Positions 1 to 11,400 of a stretch of DNA of 64,000 nucleotides are shown one piece after another. The notes beneath the pieces are model-generated. The model was not told the DNA's origin, did not search any database, and was given only the letters and a program-made list of their open reading frames with translations. Each line of letters begins with the position of its first letter. Within the stretch, counting starts at the first letter, position 1. The stretch spans positions 78,696-142,695 of the forward strand of contig VXCM01002506.1 of NCBI GenBank assembly GCA_014773175.1, given 5' to 3'. The position numbers and the translations under genes were made by a program. The stretch comes from Lucifuga dentata. Its lineage: Eukaryota; Chordata; Actinopteri; Ophidiiformes; Bythitidae.

Positions 1-76
1 GACATGATTTTAAGAATAGAGATTGGCATGAACTAATTCATTTTAACTGAATATTGTGTGTTCAGTTCCAATTCCA

Positions 77-200
77 AAACCTAATTCTGAAATTAACTTA
101 TTAATTTCAGAATTAGGTTTATTAATTAAATTAAATTATTCCAAAACTAATTCTGAACCTAATTCCAAAGAGTCCAAGGACTCTTTGGAATTTGGTTCAG
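77..200. repeat. Two adjacent AT-rich hairpin-forming palindromes
   Basis: Arms 77-95 and 102-120 are exact inverted copies (19 bp) around a 6-nt loop. Arms 161-175 and 178-192 (15 bp, 2-nt loop) are extended outward by 153-159 with 194-200 after one mismatch. Probably the core of a fold-back or MITE-type repeat. Confidence 0.7.
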
Positions 201-1044
201 TATGTTGTGGACCTACTCAAAAAAATAACTGTAGGTCGTATGATCAAGAGCAGGATCTGAAGTGCATTTCTTGTGTGTGTAGCTAAAGGTATCATGAACC
301 TGCTGTATATCACATGATGACAGATTCCACAAACTCCCTCACTCTTTCTCATTTCCCCTTTAAGAGGTAGTCTTTATGTAAGTATCTTCAAAAACATCCT
401 ATATTTTTTTCCCCCGCTTGATCAGGATGTGTGTTATTATGCTTATGCTATTGCCAACCTGTAAATTGCTGATCTCATGTATGTGGGTTCATGGGAAAAG
501 TGGTCAGTTTTAGCATAACCTTGAAGGGAGTAAAGCGTAGTTCATTTTTCTTGGCATGCATTCTTTGTGTAGATGTGCATCCATATATTTAATTTGGTGT
601 ATAGATTTCTGGCAGTTTCGTGGAGGCAGGCTGTGAAGCAGATAAAGGTTAATTCACTTGCAGACGCTGCTTATGTTTAACTCCTCCCAACCAATCGATT
701 TGTAGTTGTACAAAACAAAGCAGATTCAGTCGAGCCACTTTCTAACTTGGATTTTGCTGTCATCCTCTAGCATATCAATGTTTTTATCCAGTGTGTATTA
801 CTCCAGCACAAATGCATTGATTTTTATTTTGCTTGGTAGTCATAGGAATAACATCTATATACTGTAGCTGTATAAACAATATATTTAAAGTTTTAGTTTT
901 GTCCCCTACTCAATGCAAGTAAGAAATACAGAAATTAAAGGTATAAAAAAAAAATACAAACAAGATAGTTGATAGTGGATTCCATTTAAGCCTATTTCAA
1001 GTGTAAATGATAACGCTCCATATATTGGAATTCAATATTTGAAT

Positions 1045-1461
1045 TGGTTTTCAGTTGTTTGAGTTAATTCCAATTCACTATTAAAAATCCATCACAGTGA
1101 ATAAGACGTCTATTACATTTTTTTTTCGAAGTTTCTTAATTTCACCGGTCCAACATGGAGCCACATCAAAGAAAATGTATTTCTCTGCCAGGGATATAGT
1201 CCCAGAAGAAAAGATGGCTTTTACCGAGAAATTAAAACGTCCATGCCTTTGTAATCATGCTTAAGTGTTAGTAGGTGAAACATTGAATTTTAAGGTATAT
1301 ATCAACTGAGCGTTTGATTTTGAAAGATTAGGGAGTTTAGCAAAATAACACAAAAACTAATATATGGTTTTATGTTTTGGAAAATGTTGGCAGCAAAGTA
1401 ACATGTACGCGGGTAACATTTATTGGGCTCAACCATGAAAAACCATCAGTGGGTCCTTTAA
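1045..1461 (-). mobile_element. TTAA MITE, copy 1 (end-truncated)
   Basis: Shares with the other copies the internal block around CCAGGGATATAGTCCCAGAA and the terminal block ending GGGTCCTTTAA. The left third is missing or too diverged. Confidence 0.75.
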
Positions 1462-2111
1462 TTAATAAATGCCAGCAAACACTGAAATGTATTGTTTTGG
1501 TTCTGGGTGGTAAAGTTTGAAAGCTCTGTTCAAGCCCATTAAGAGAAGGCAGCCATTGTATTAATGCTAATAACGCTTCATAACCATCCAGAAATTCCAG
1601 GTCTTTAGACAGGAATTCACTACGCAGCCTCTGAGCCAGCAGACAGGCCAAGACATAAAAACAAATGAGGGGAAAATGCAGGCGTATGCAGAACACATGT
1701 TCATAAACACGGACAAACATGATGACTCGCTCTGCTTGACAGCGTCTTGAATTCAAACTTTTGCGCTGTATTGGCTGGCAGAGAGCAGGCCTGCTTGGTC
1801 TTGTGTATTGTGTTATTTTCCTTTTTTAATGAGCTGCCACTGTGTTAAAGTTTCATATCGACTTGGCAGAGGAAGCAGCTGAGACGCTCTGTGCTAATTT
1901 TCTAGAAGCAAACCTCAAAGCTGTTATTTATAGCTCAGCTCTGATTCTCGGTACCCAATTCTTCCGACTTTCCGCCTCCATCTTACGACCCACCTCACCT
2001 CCCTTTTTTTCCTCCATCACCCCCTCCCCAGCCTCTCGCCTACATATTCCTCCAACCAAGAGAATGACTGCTGCTGTTCATCGAGCAGGTCCAGTCTCGT
2101 AGCAATAAAAT

Positions 2112-2860
2112 CACTTGTATGAATGAATGAATGAATACATTTTTATTATTGTGTCATGCATACATCATGCCCAGACACCAATTTTTCATACAAACCAGAT
2201 CCAGTGTGGTACAGATTTTGCAGATACAGTGATGCTAAACTTTGTTAAACAAATAAGTTAAATTAGAATTTCTTATACATTGTGAAGTCACATCCACATC
2301 AATACATGACATGTCTAACTATGAAGACAGAAATCTCTCTGTCTGTCTGTCTGTGGCACCAATTTCTCTAGAACCCAGCACTGTATGAAGTTGAAACTCG
2401 GCAGGTTTATTGCTCAGGACCCAAGAACGTACAGTGTTGCGTACAAAGTTGTTTGGATGAGCGGGTCTCGAATTGAGCTGTGCCGGTAAAAAGTAGTACA
2501 CGCGGCAGGATACCCTGGCGTGGTGGCAGGATACACTTCGGGCATAGCAGCATATGCTCCGCTCCACAGGACAGTCCATCAAAACAATTCATCTTGCCTT
2601 CATTTCCAGGGCTGTGGAAACAAAATTAGCCAACTTAAAAACCTTAAAATTAAATAACAAATCCATTTTTTCATTGTCACTTCACCAAAATATTTCTGGA
2701 TCTTGGTCAAATGTTTCATTAAATGTTGGTCCTCTTAGATCATCATAGCAGGTACAATACAAAAGAAAATGTGACTCGCTCGCAGCTTCTCCTAGCTCAC
2801 ACAACTTGTATATTCTCACAAGCCATTCTCCACCTGCTTAAAGCGAAGACGGCATGCGAA
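2112..2860 (-). mobile_element. Decayed LINE 3' end, interrupted by another repeat
   Basis: Read on the minus strand, 2800-2590 encodes a degenerate C-terminal reverse-transcriptase tail (KLCELGEAASESHFLLYCTC, then YDDLR) with the CxxC..HFLLxC pattern of LINE ORF2 ends, plus in-frame stops. The 3' UTR follows and finishes in an (ATTC)n tail at 2121-2136. The stretch 2313-2580 is foreign to it. Confidence 0.7.
2313..2580. repeat. Unclassified interspersed repeat, copy A (nested in a LINE)
   Basis: Matches 4380-4620 and 4813-4990 through blocks such as GTATGAAGTTGAAA, GCAGGTTTATTGCTCAGGAC and CCGGTAAAAAGTAG. A LINE tail resumes on each side, so this copy was inserted later. Confidence 0.7.
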
Positions 2861-4374
2861 GAACGCAACAAACCAAGCAACCAGTGAGACTGGTGTGCGT
2901 GTGTGTGACTGATGGGGAGAGACATACAAATTGTTATTACTGCTTATCAACTGTGGAATTTACAGACTTGTTTTCCCCCCCAATCCATTCAGGTTGAGTA
3001 AACACAAATGCACACCCACGCAGCAGCAGCAGGTATAGAGGAATTATTCCCTTGGTAATGGCTGTCGCTGATAATGTTCCATGTAATAAGTTTTAAGAGA
3101 GCCTGTGGCTTTCCTAATGCCACAGGAATGGGTGGCTGGGTGAATGGTAATGGTGGAGGACAGAGAATTTACCACATTCTGTGACCACGACGTGACCATA
3201 TTACTTTTCTGCAGAGAAAGGAAAGTCACTCCTCTTCTTCCTCCTCCTCCCCCTCCTCCCCCTTTCCCCCCTTCTCTCCTCTGTGATTGGTGTTGTGTCG
3301 GCAGTCAGTCTGTCAGCCTCTCAGAACACGTGAAACTGAATGTTTGCCTCGCAGCACTTTTCCCATTTTGAGTTCTCTCTCTCTCTCGCTCTTTGTGTCT
3401 ATCTTTCTTTGTCTACCTCTGTCTGATCGCGGGCACAGCACTTTTTTGTATTCATTTTCTTCCTCTGTCACCCTCGCATCATTTTTTGTACTCCCTTTTA
3501 ATGTGTAAGGATATTTCAATGGCTCCTGTACGTTTTTGTTTTTTTTTTTACCTGTTTGCCAATCTCAGCCATACATCATTCTTGTTGTGTTTTTCATCTC
3601 CTTTATTTCTCCAGTAAGGATTCTCTCTTTTCTTCCAGCAGTCTCTCTTCTTTCTCTCTGTGCCCTGTTTGGCTCTTCGGCTGCTGTCATGCTTAATTGG
3701 TGTTACTCTGCCTCTGCTTTCATCCTCCACCTGATTTTTTTTTCTTTCCTATCCTCAGCTCTCCTCCTGCATTTCTCACCTCCCCCTCTGCTTCATGCCT
3801 GGCAGAAAATGACCGGTATCAGACATACTTCCTCCTGCCCGTGTGTGTATGTGCGTTCTTATGCGAATGTGTGTGTTGTGTGTCTCAAGCCTTTAAATTC
3901 TCGTACAGTGTGTTCCTGTTGTCGTGGAGCCTTTACTATAGCTGGACTCTGTATTAAACTCACCTCACTGTGCAGTTTCTGAATTTCCCAGCAGTCCCAG
4001 TTTGCTGAGACTTTGGATGTTTTCCTTTTCTATGCTATATTCTGAAGCAAGGCCAATAAATTGATGTAGGATCAAAGGTCTAGGTAAAGGTGGGACTATT
4101 GTACGTAGTATTTTCTGTGGAATTTTGTTTGTAAACACAGAAGGATGATGACAGTTTTGGCTTTAAAGTCCCAGATTTGCCTCTGGGTCTATTCCAGCAT
4201 CGCTGCCTTCTTTTTTTATACTTTTTTTTTTTTTTTTTTNTTTTTTTTTTTTTTTTTAAGAAGTGTGGCCCCTGTTCCAGTTATAAATGTGGCCATGTTA
4301 TGTCACCCAAGGTGATCCAAGTCCCTGTTAAATGACTTTCTGTTGTCTTATAAGCCACTAACCCCAAAACACAA

Positions 4375-5125
4375 CATATCTAACTATAAATCCAGAAATC
4401 TCTGTCCGTCCATCTTTCTGTCTGTGGCACCAATATCTGTAGAACCCGGCACCGTATGAAGTTGAAATTCAGCAGGTTCATTGCTCAGGACCCAAGGACT
4501 TTCAGTGTCGCGTACGAAGTTGGTTGGATGAGTGGTTCCCAAATTGAGCTGCGCTGGTAAAAAGTAGAGCACGTGGCAGGATACGCTCTGGGCGTGGCAG
4601 CATACGCTCTGCTCATCGGACACTAATGGCAAGCTGCAGCACACATCATAAAGTCCGGTCCAGTACAACCAGGCATGTTTTCAACAAGCACTGCACTGCT
4701 CCATGGGCACTTATGGCAGGCTGCGGCGCTCACCATAAAGTCCAGTCCAGTCCAAACACGCACGTTTTCAACAGGCACTGCACTCGTCTAACTATACTCT
4801 TTGCCCTACCATCAGAACCCGGCATTGTATGAAGTTGATATTCGGCAGGTTTATTGCTCAGGACCCAAGGGCTGCAGTGTCGTGTGTGAAGTTGTTTGGA
4901 TGAGCTGTTCTCGAATTGAGTTGTGCCGGTAAAAAGTAGTCCACGTGACAGGATAGGCTCCGGGCACAGCACATATGCTCCAGTCCAGTACCACGGTCTC
5001 AACCCTACCCCATACTGCAAACAAAGCTAGCTCACGAGGACGTCCAGAACAAAATTACGGCAGGCTGCGGCACACACCACAAAGTCTGGCCCGTTCCAAA
5101 CAGTCACATTTTGAACAGGACTGCA
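4375..5125. repeat. Unclassified interspersed repeat, copies B and C in tandem
   Basis: Two units, each with a block like copy A followed by a second block built on GGCAGGCTGCGGC, CATAAAGTCC and a TTTTCAACAGGCACTGCACT-like end. The second block occurs at 4626-4700, 4708-4795 and 5050-5125. The unit shares a minus-strand frame with copy A. Confidence 0.65.
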
Positions 5126-6779
5126 CTAGTTTTGACTGATTGCAGCGTCATGCTGCCAGTGAGAGGAAACCTGATACTTGTTGGCAGTTTTGAGACAGTC
5201 CAGGGTCACTGCTAGTAGCAGCAGCACTGAGTGAGAGGGAGAGGCAGCTAAGGATATGGCTGGGGGGCACAGGGTTCAAAAGGATGTCTAACTTTGGCAC
5301 CGACTGTGTCAGCTCAAAAGGCAGCCCCCCTCTTTCTCACATTTCACATGACAACGACTGTTTTCCTGCCATGCTGTTTCCGACCTTTGGCGACATTGAC
5401 AGCCATTATACTGTAACCTTCCCCAGTTCATTGACTCGCAGGAAATTAGATAAATAATAAATCCAGGGATGGGTGGGTGCATTGTTGTTGTTATTGTAGT
5501 CATAACTCCATTATTGTAGTTCAGTGCCCCCTGCTTCCCTTTATCCCGAATTTCCTCTCATTCTCAGCAGGAACAGTAGCACTAGTTGGAAAGTGAAAGA
5601 TTGGAGGTTACCAGGGCACAGCATCAGGGCAAATACTCTGACACTAATGTCCTAAAACAATTCCCAATAATTTAATGGCAATTTTAAGCATTTTTAATCC
5701 ACGTCTCTTTATTTGCTTCCATGTTCTTAGTGCGTCTCAGCCCCAACTATTTTCATCCTCGTTTTTCCATTTACCCAGGAGAGAATGATTGAAAGACGCA
5801 CACGTATAGATTACAAATACTACTCATTCCTCTGTGTCATTTTTTTCTCTGTTTCACACAATTATTTGTATGTGCAAAACCACACACACAAATACACACA
5901 TAATTTGAGCTCTTATTTATTACCTGAGGGCTGCCTCCTATAGCTGCTGAGATAGCACAATGACAAACACACACAGACTCCTCAGTATGCAAAATTGGTG
6001 TGTGTGTGTGTGTGTGTGAGAGAGAACGAGAGGATCTGTGTGAGGGAGAAATGAGCATGAAAACTAGATGGAGGATAGAAGGTCACATACTAGGCATGTC
6101 TTCTGTGTTTTGTTTTAGCTTTTAGATTTAGCACCATTGAGAACAATTCAATCCCCCCTCCCGTCTCTCCGTCTCCCCATCTGTATGCCTGTCTGTTCTT
6201 GTCTCCTAGTCTGTCTTTTTCCTCTTTTTTTCCTGTCGCCCCTTTACTGCCAAGACTCTTTGCCCAACCATCAGTCTCTGTGAGGCGTCCCTGTCCCTTT
6301 GATTGACAGCTCCTTCCCCAGTTGCACAGTGGGGAACAGGTCTTTCTTCAGCACCCTATCATGAAAGTTATGATTCATTCATACATTCAGATTTTGATCC
6401 ACAGCCAGACACATATCTGTTTAGACTACCTGTCGCCAGACTGCCAATCCTTTCTTTTCTCTTTTTTTTCAGTCTCTGTATGGTTTTTTCTCCAGATTAT
6501 TTAACGAGTTTACTCATTTTCAAAAACATTTCCAAATGGAATCTGTTTCACCCATGGCACAGATAACTCATGCTCCACCGAGAGCCAGTGGAAAAGGTCC
6601 ATGATATGAATGAACACTCTTACCACTTGGCATTCTGTGAGAGAAAGCCAACTTATTCAGGTGTGTGTGTGTGTGTGTGCACGCGTGCATGTGTGCGTAG
6701 ACTCTTTACCGGATGGTTAGCAAAGAGAAATAGGCTGATAGAGATGATTGAATGACTTTATTTGTACGTTTTGAGGAGA

Positions 6780-7135
6780 GAGATTTCATTGAATGAATGA
6801 ATTGATTCTGTTTAGTATCATATACATATATATATGATAAAATGCAATATCACTGTATCTGTATAACTTGTATTATATCCAGTATGTATGTGTATATATA
6901 TATATACTGTATGCCCAGTCCACATGGGTTTACAAGACACTGTTTACATACATATGGGATATAATACAATTTATACAGATACAGTGATATTATATTTAAT
7001 CAAAGAAAATAAAAAAGAGCAAATAAGAATTTCTTGTGCATTGTAATCATTAAACGTATTAATGAAATAAACCATCTTGCCTTCTCTTCCAGGCTTTGGA
7101 AGCAAAATTAGCTAACTTAACTTTCATTGATTTGA
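6780..7135 (-). mobile_element. Decayed LINE 3' end, second copy
   Basis: The minus strand at 7130-7080 reads VKLANFASKAWKRRQDG, like the end of the first LINE copy, and shares its 3'UTR blocks (ACAGATACAGTGAT, AGAATTTCTT, GCATTG), ending with a GAATGAATGAAT tail near 6790. Confidence 0.65.
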
Positions 7136-7989
7136 CATAGTGCTGTATAATAGAGCAGTATCTGTTGCCATTAGTGAGGGTTATGCACAGACACACACAC
7201 ACACACACACGTGAAGTCCCTTTGGCCTTGCTCATACCTCTAATAGTTTCCAGGAGCCGTCACTAAAGCTGAGCCAAAGGAAATACAGGCTGAAGTGAAG
7301 GTTTTAGTTTTTCTGGCCCCCAAGTTAGCTATCCAGCTAACTAGATTCATGCCCTTTGGAAGCAGATCTTGAGAAAAGATTATTGATCTTTAATTTTTTT
7401 GTCTTGCTCTCAGTCTTTTTTGAAATCCATTATCTTCTTGCTGTTGTCGTCTTGTCTGTAAACCTGTCCTTTCACACTGGCCTTTACACTGATCTTTCCT
7501 CCCTCCGTCTATCTCTTACTTGTTTACTGCTTTTCCTTTTCATTAATTTTGATATTTTTTCTCCCTTTTTCTGTCTTATCCTTCTCAGTTTTTCACCGTG
7601 AGGAAAGTGTTTCTCAGAAGTGCTTGCCATGATTTATGAATGAAGTGGTGACTGCAGATGAAACAGTTTTTCCAGACACTGAGTACACTTTAGCTCTGAC
7701 TTAAATTCAGATCTAAAGGAAGGGGTTTCAAGTTTATATGCACGGTGTGAATATTTGTTTAGGAAGAAAACTGGATTTTTTCTTTTTTTTTTTTTTTNTT
7801 TTTTTTTTTTTTTTGGCCATTTTTGCTCTTTGTACATGGATAATGAATGTGCCTAAATGTCATGTATGTGCAATAGGCACAATGGTCTACAAAGTTGTAA
7901 CAGTGGGAAAAAAAAAGTTTCTAAGCACTTAAACAGAAAGTTAGCCCTTCATGTTTAACTCATCGCTCTTTTCCTTTTTGATTGGGCAG

Positions 7990-8027
7990 CTGAAAGAAGC
8001 TAGCAACAGAAGAAAGAGAACCATTTG
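7990..8027 (+). other. tnrc6c: 5'UTR part of tnrc6c first coding exon
   Basis: The sequence between a probable splice acceptor (pyrimidine-rich stretch ending at AG 7988-7989) and the start codon. It implies one or more noncoding or alternative first exons upstream, which I cannot locate with confidence in 1-7989. Confidence 0.55.
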
Positions 8028-8090
8028 ATGGAAGAAAAGAAAAAGAAAAAACAAGAAGAAAAGACCAAGAAGGACACCGCTCAGAAAAAG
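8028..8090 (+). CDS. tnrc6c: tnrc6c coding exon 1
   Basis: The exon body starts after an AG at 7988-7989 and the ATG is at 8028. It encodes [20 protein letters not shown] plus one K, the lysine/glutamate-rich start shared by TNRC6 long isoforms. An in-frame TAG at 8001-8003, nine codons upstream and inside the same exon, fixes this ATG as the first usable one in this transcript form. The donor is at 8091 (GTGAAA), phase 0. Confidence 0.88.
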
Positions 8091-8426
8091 GTGAAAGTGA
8101 AAAAGCTGCACACACCCTCATATACTCACCCTTAAGTCCACTTCACAAAAAAAAAAAAAAAAAAAAAAAATCTAATTTGTTGACTTGATGCAAAAGTAGG
8201 CAGCAGGCTGCCACTTGCAAACAGCAACTAACTTCTGCTTGGTGCCATCAAGCACAAAATATCTTGACCAAAGTTCAAAGTTAGCTTTATCACTCGATGC
8301 AGTAGCACTGTTTCTACTTACCATCCATTTCTTCTTTGAATGAGGTCTTCTGTATTTTAGATTCACCATTTTATTTTGTACACAGTTTGAATGATTATTC
8401 AGCATCCTCCATGCTTCATTTTTCTA

Positions 8427-8482
<56 letters not shown>

Positions 8483-11400
8483 NTCTACCCTCCCACAGGT
8501 TGCTGATCAGAAAACCAAAGGTGAGTGTCATTATAAAGTAAATTACACGCTTTCATCCGCCTCATTTTCTAAAACCACTTGCCAACCACTGACATGCGTT
8601 AATCAGCTCTGATTAGCATGCCACACACACACAACACACACACATTCATTCGTTCATTCATTATACGCACATGTTATTCAACTTTGTTGCACACAAATAG
8701 ACACATTTTGCACATGCATGCACAGTTGTGTCGTTTGACTCTTGTTTTATAAACACACACAGCAGAGCAGATACAGTGGAATCTAATGCAGAGTGATGGT
8801 GAGATTGTCTGTACTATGAGATGAGGAAACCCAGACAGCTACGGCATGGCATGGTGGGAAGGAGGGAAGTAGGAAGGGAGAAGATTGGAATAAAAGCAGG
8901 CATGAAGTTCAGCTGAAAACTACTATCTCCGCTCAATGAATCTTGAAGAATTCACGTCCCTTGGACATGTATTGTCGTATTGTAAGATTAGTTTTGGCAA
9001 CATTCAGACACTAAGAAAAAAACTCCAGTTGCCTCTGCTGCTAACAGCAGCCATAGTGACATGCTTGTGCTTTGGATTTTAAGTTGTGTTATATGAGGAG
9101 TATAAATTAGCTTATCTCTTAATGTGATTTGTATATGGTTAAGGTTAATAGATAGTTGTAGAACCACAGTTAGGTTTGAACTTGGTATGTCATGGCAAGG
9201 TTTAAGCTTTTACAGTATGAAAATGAAGTATAGCTATAGTTGCTGCTGGTAGGTATTAGGATTCTCATATCAGTAATTTGAGCCCTTTTCATGTGCTTTT
9301 CATTTCTGGCATTAAAATTGCACATCTTCAAATTATTTTGTTTGTTCACTGAATGACTTAGTTCCTTACCTCTGATAGATAATTTCTGTCCTGTCCTAGA
9401 TCTGTCCCTATCCTTTAGCTTTTGTGAGGCGTACGTCTGATATTTGTAGATGTAGCCCTTATGCAGCCATAAAGTACATCAGAACCTTGATGACTTTTTT
9501 TAATGACCTAGATAACACAAACAACAACATCAAAGGTTTATAGCAAAACTCTTTTAAGGGATCTTAAAGATAATTGGTTATATTGACTTATTCAGTCCAA
9601 CAGCCAACAAAGCTGGATTAAATTCAACTGGTCTTTAATGTAAGTTGATAGGGTAAACCGAATTAGTCCGTGTCCCATTGTTTTCTCATAACTACTGAAC
9701 TTAATGCTGTTAATTTATAGCAATACATAATTTCAGACAAATCAAGTAATTTACTTGTACTACTTGATAAATTGACGAAACAAACTATATTGTGTACAAA
9801 TGAGTAAAATGAGTGATTTATAATTAGAAGGCACAATTTGTGCATGTCCACCACCATGTATGTATGTATTTAAATATGTATATACATATGTACATACCCC
9901 AGTTTGAGCACCATTCTAAGTTTGAGCACCGTTCTAGCTATCTGGTGTGACTGTTGGGCTTTAGGAAAGGTCAGTACAGTTTGTGTTGAACTCCTTTTTA
10001 ATTATCCTCCCTGTGTCTCAACACCCCCCCTCTGTGAGCTAGGCCTGTTGGCACAAAGCAAGTTACTTTGACTTGCCCTGTGTATTGAATTGCAATGCTA
10101 TTTTAAATTTTTATTTGAATTAACTTTTAATTTCACTTTTTACTCTTGGGACATGGCACACAAATGGCAAAAAAGTTCAGACTCCTCCAGGTTAGCATTG
10201 AAATTGAGCTAAATAAATGACTACTTCACACTGAAATATGAAACCCAGTTATTGGGAGAAACCAGGTTAATGTAAAAATTGGATAACCTGAGTTTGCATG
10301 CAGTTGATAATAATATTTCCCCCCGTTGCCAGTCATACATTACAGTAGAACCAAGATTGGCACATTCTGGCATAAGTTAAAGAAATATATGAGAACTGGG
10401 TTAAGTGACATGAGCCTGACAGAGAGAGAAAGAGACAGCATACAGGTTTAGTCTTGTCAGCTGAGAGCTGGATTAAGTTTTATTTCTCACAGGTTTCTCA
10501 CAGAATATACATTAACATTTTTGCATTATATAAATCTGTGTATCAAGTAATAGTGGCAAGAATGGCAGAGGAAATGCTGCGGGCCAAAGAGATCTGGGAG
10601 AGAAGTCAGCAGACGGGCACAGCTAACAGAGAGAAGGAGGAAGGGTGAAGAAAGTGGAACAGGGTATTGCAGGGTCAGATAAAAGCAAAAATAAAAGAAG
10701 GAAAAGAAAGTAATGAAGCAGTGAGCATTTAAGACAAGTGCCAAAAATGACTGTTGGGAGACGATGACGATGCTAATATAAAGGAGAGCTAATGACATGA
10801 ACATTATTTTATGGTATGTTTAATGAGAGATGGATAAAGAAGGAGACATAGAATGAGAAACTGATTTTGTGTGTGTGTGGTTGTTACTCATTCAGAGAAA
10901 AAGATAAAGTAAGGAAAAAAATAAAGGGCTAGTTTGTAGGCTAATTGTTCAGTGAGCCATCAGGACCTCAGTACGTTTGCTTATAACCTCCTATTTGCAA
11001 CATCTCACTTAAAAGGAAGCTTGCTTCCTCTGGAATGAGTTGAGTTTTCATGCGTGACACTAAATAATGGAGGTGTAAATGTATGAGCGAAGGGAGAAAA
11101 TCAGTATGTGGCTGTGATTTGTGTCTTTCCATCCATGTCAGTGATTTCTGCCTTCCTTATAGACTCGCAGAAATTCATAGACACACATGCACATCAACAT
11201 TCCCCCCCCCATCCTCACCGTCTTTTTCTGCTTCACACTCAGCAAGCCTACTCAGTCCCAGGCATTTCAATTTGTTTGCAGTAATCGATCTCGGCCTCGC
11301 ACATTCATATGTATGAAAATGAGATAAAGCTTCGGCACAGTGGAATTAACTTCTCTGCCCCCCATTAGCCATGGAGCTTCACAGAACGCGGGGCTCCGGG

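Larger units (their letters stand above)
1..7989. other. Upstream or first-intron DNA of tnrc6c, no coding exon seen
   Basis: No open frame here resembles a known protein outside the decayed LINE tails. It holds a palindromic AT-rich block, one MITE, two LINE 3' ends, one unclassified repeat cluster, pyrimidine-rich tracts (3230-3280, 3370-3480) and a CA run at 7189-7210. Noncoding first exons of tnrc6c may lie here or further left. Confidence 0.5.
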
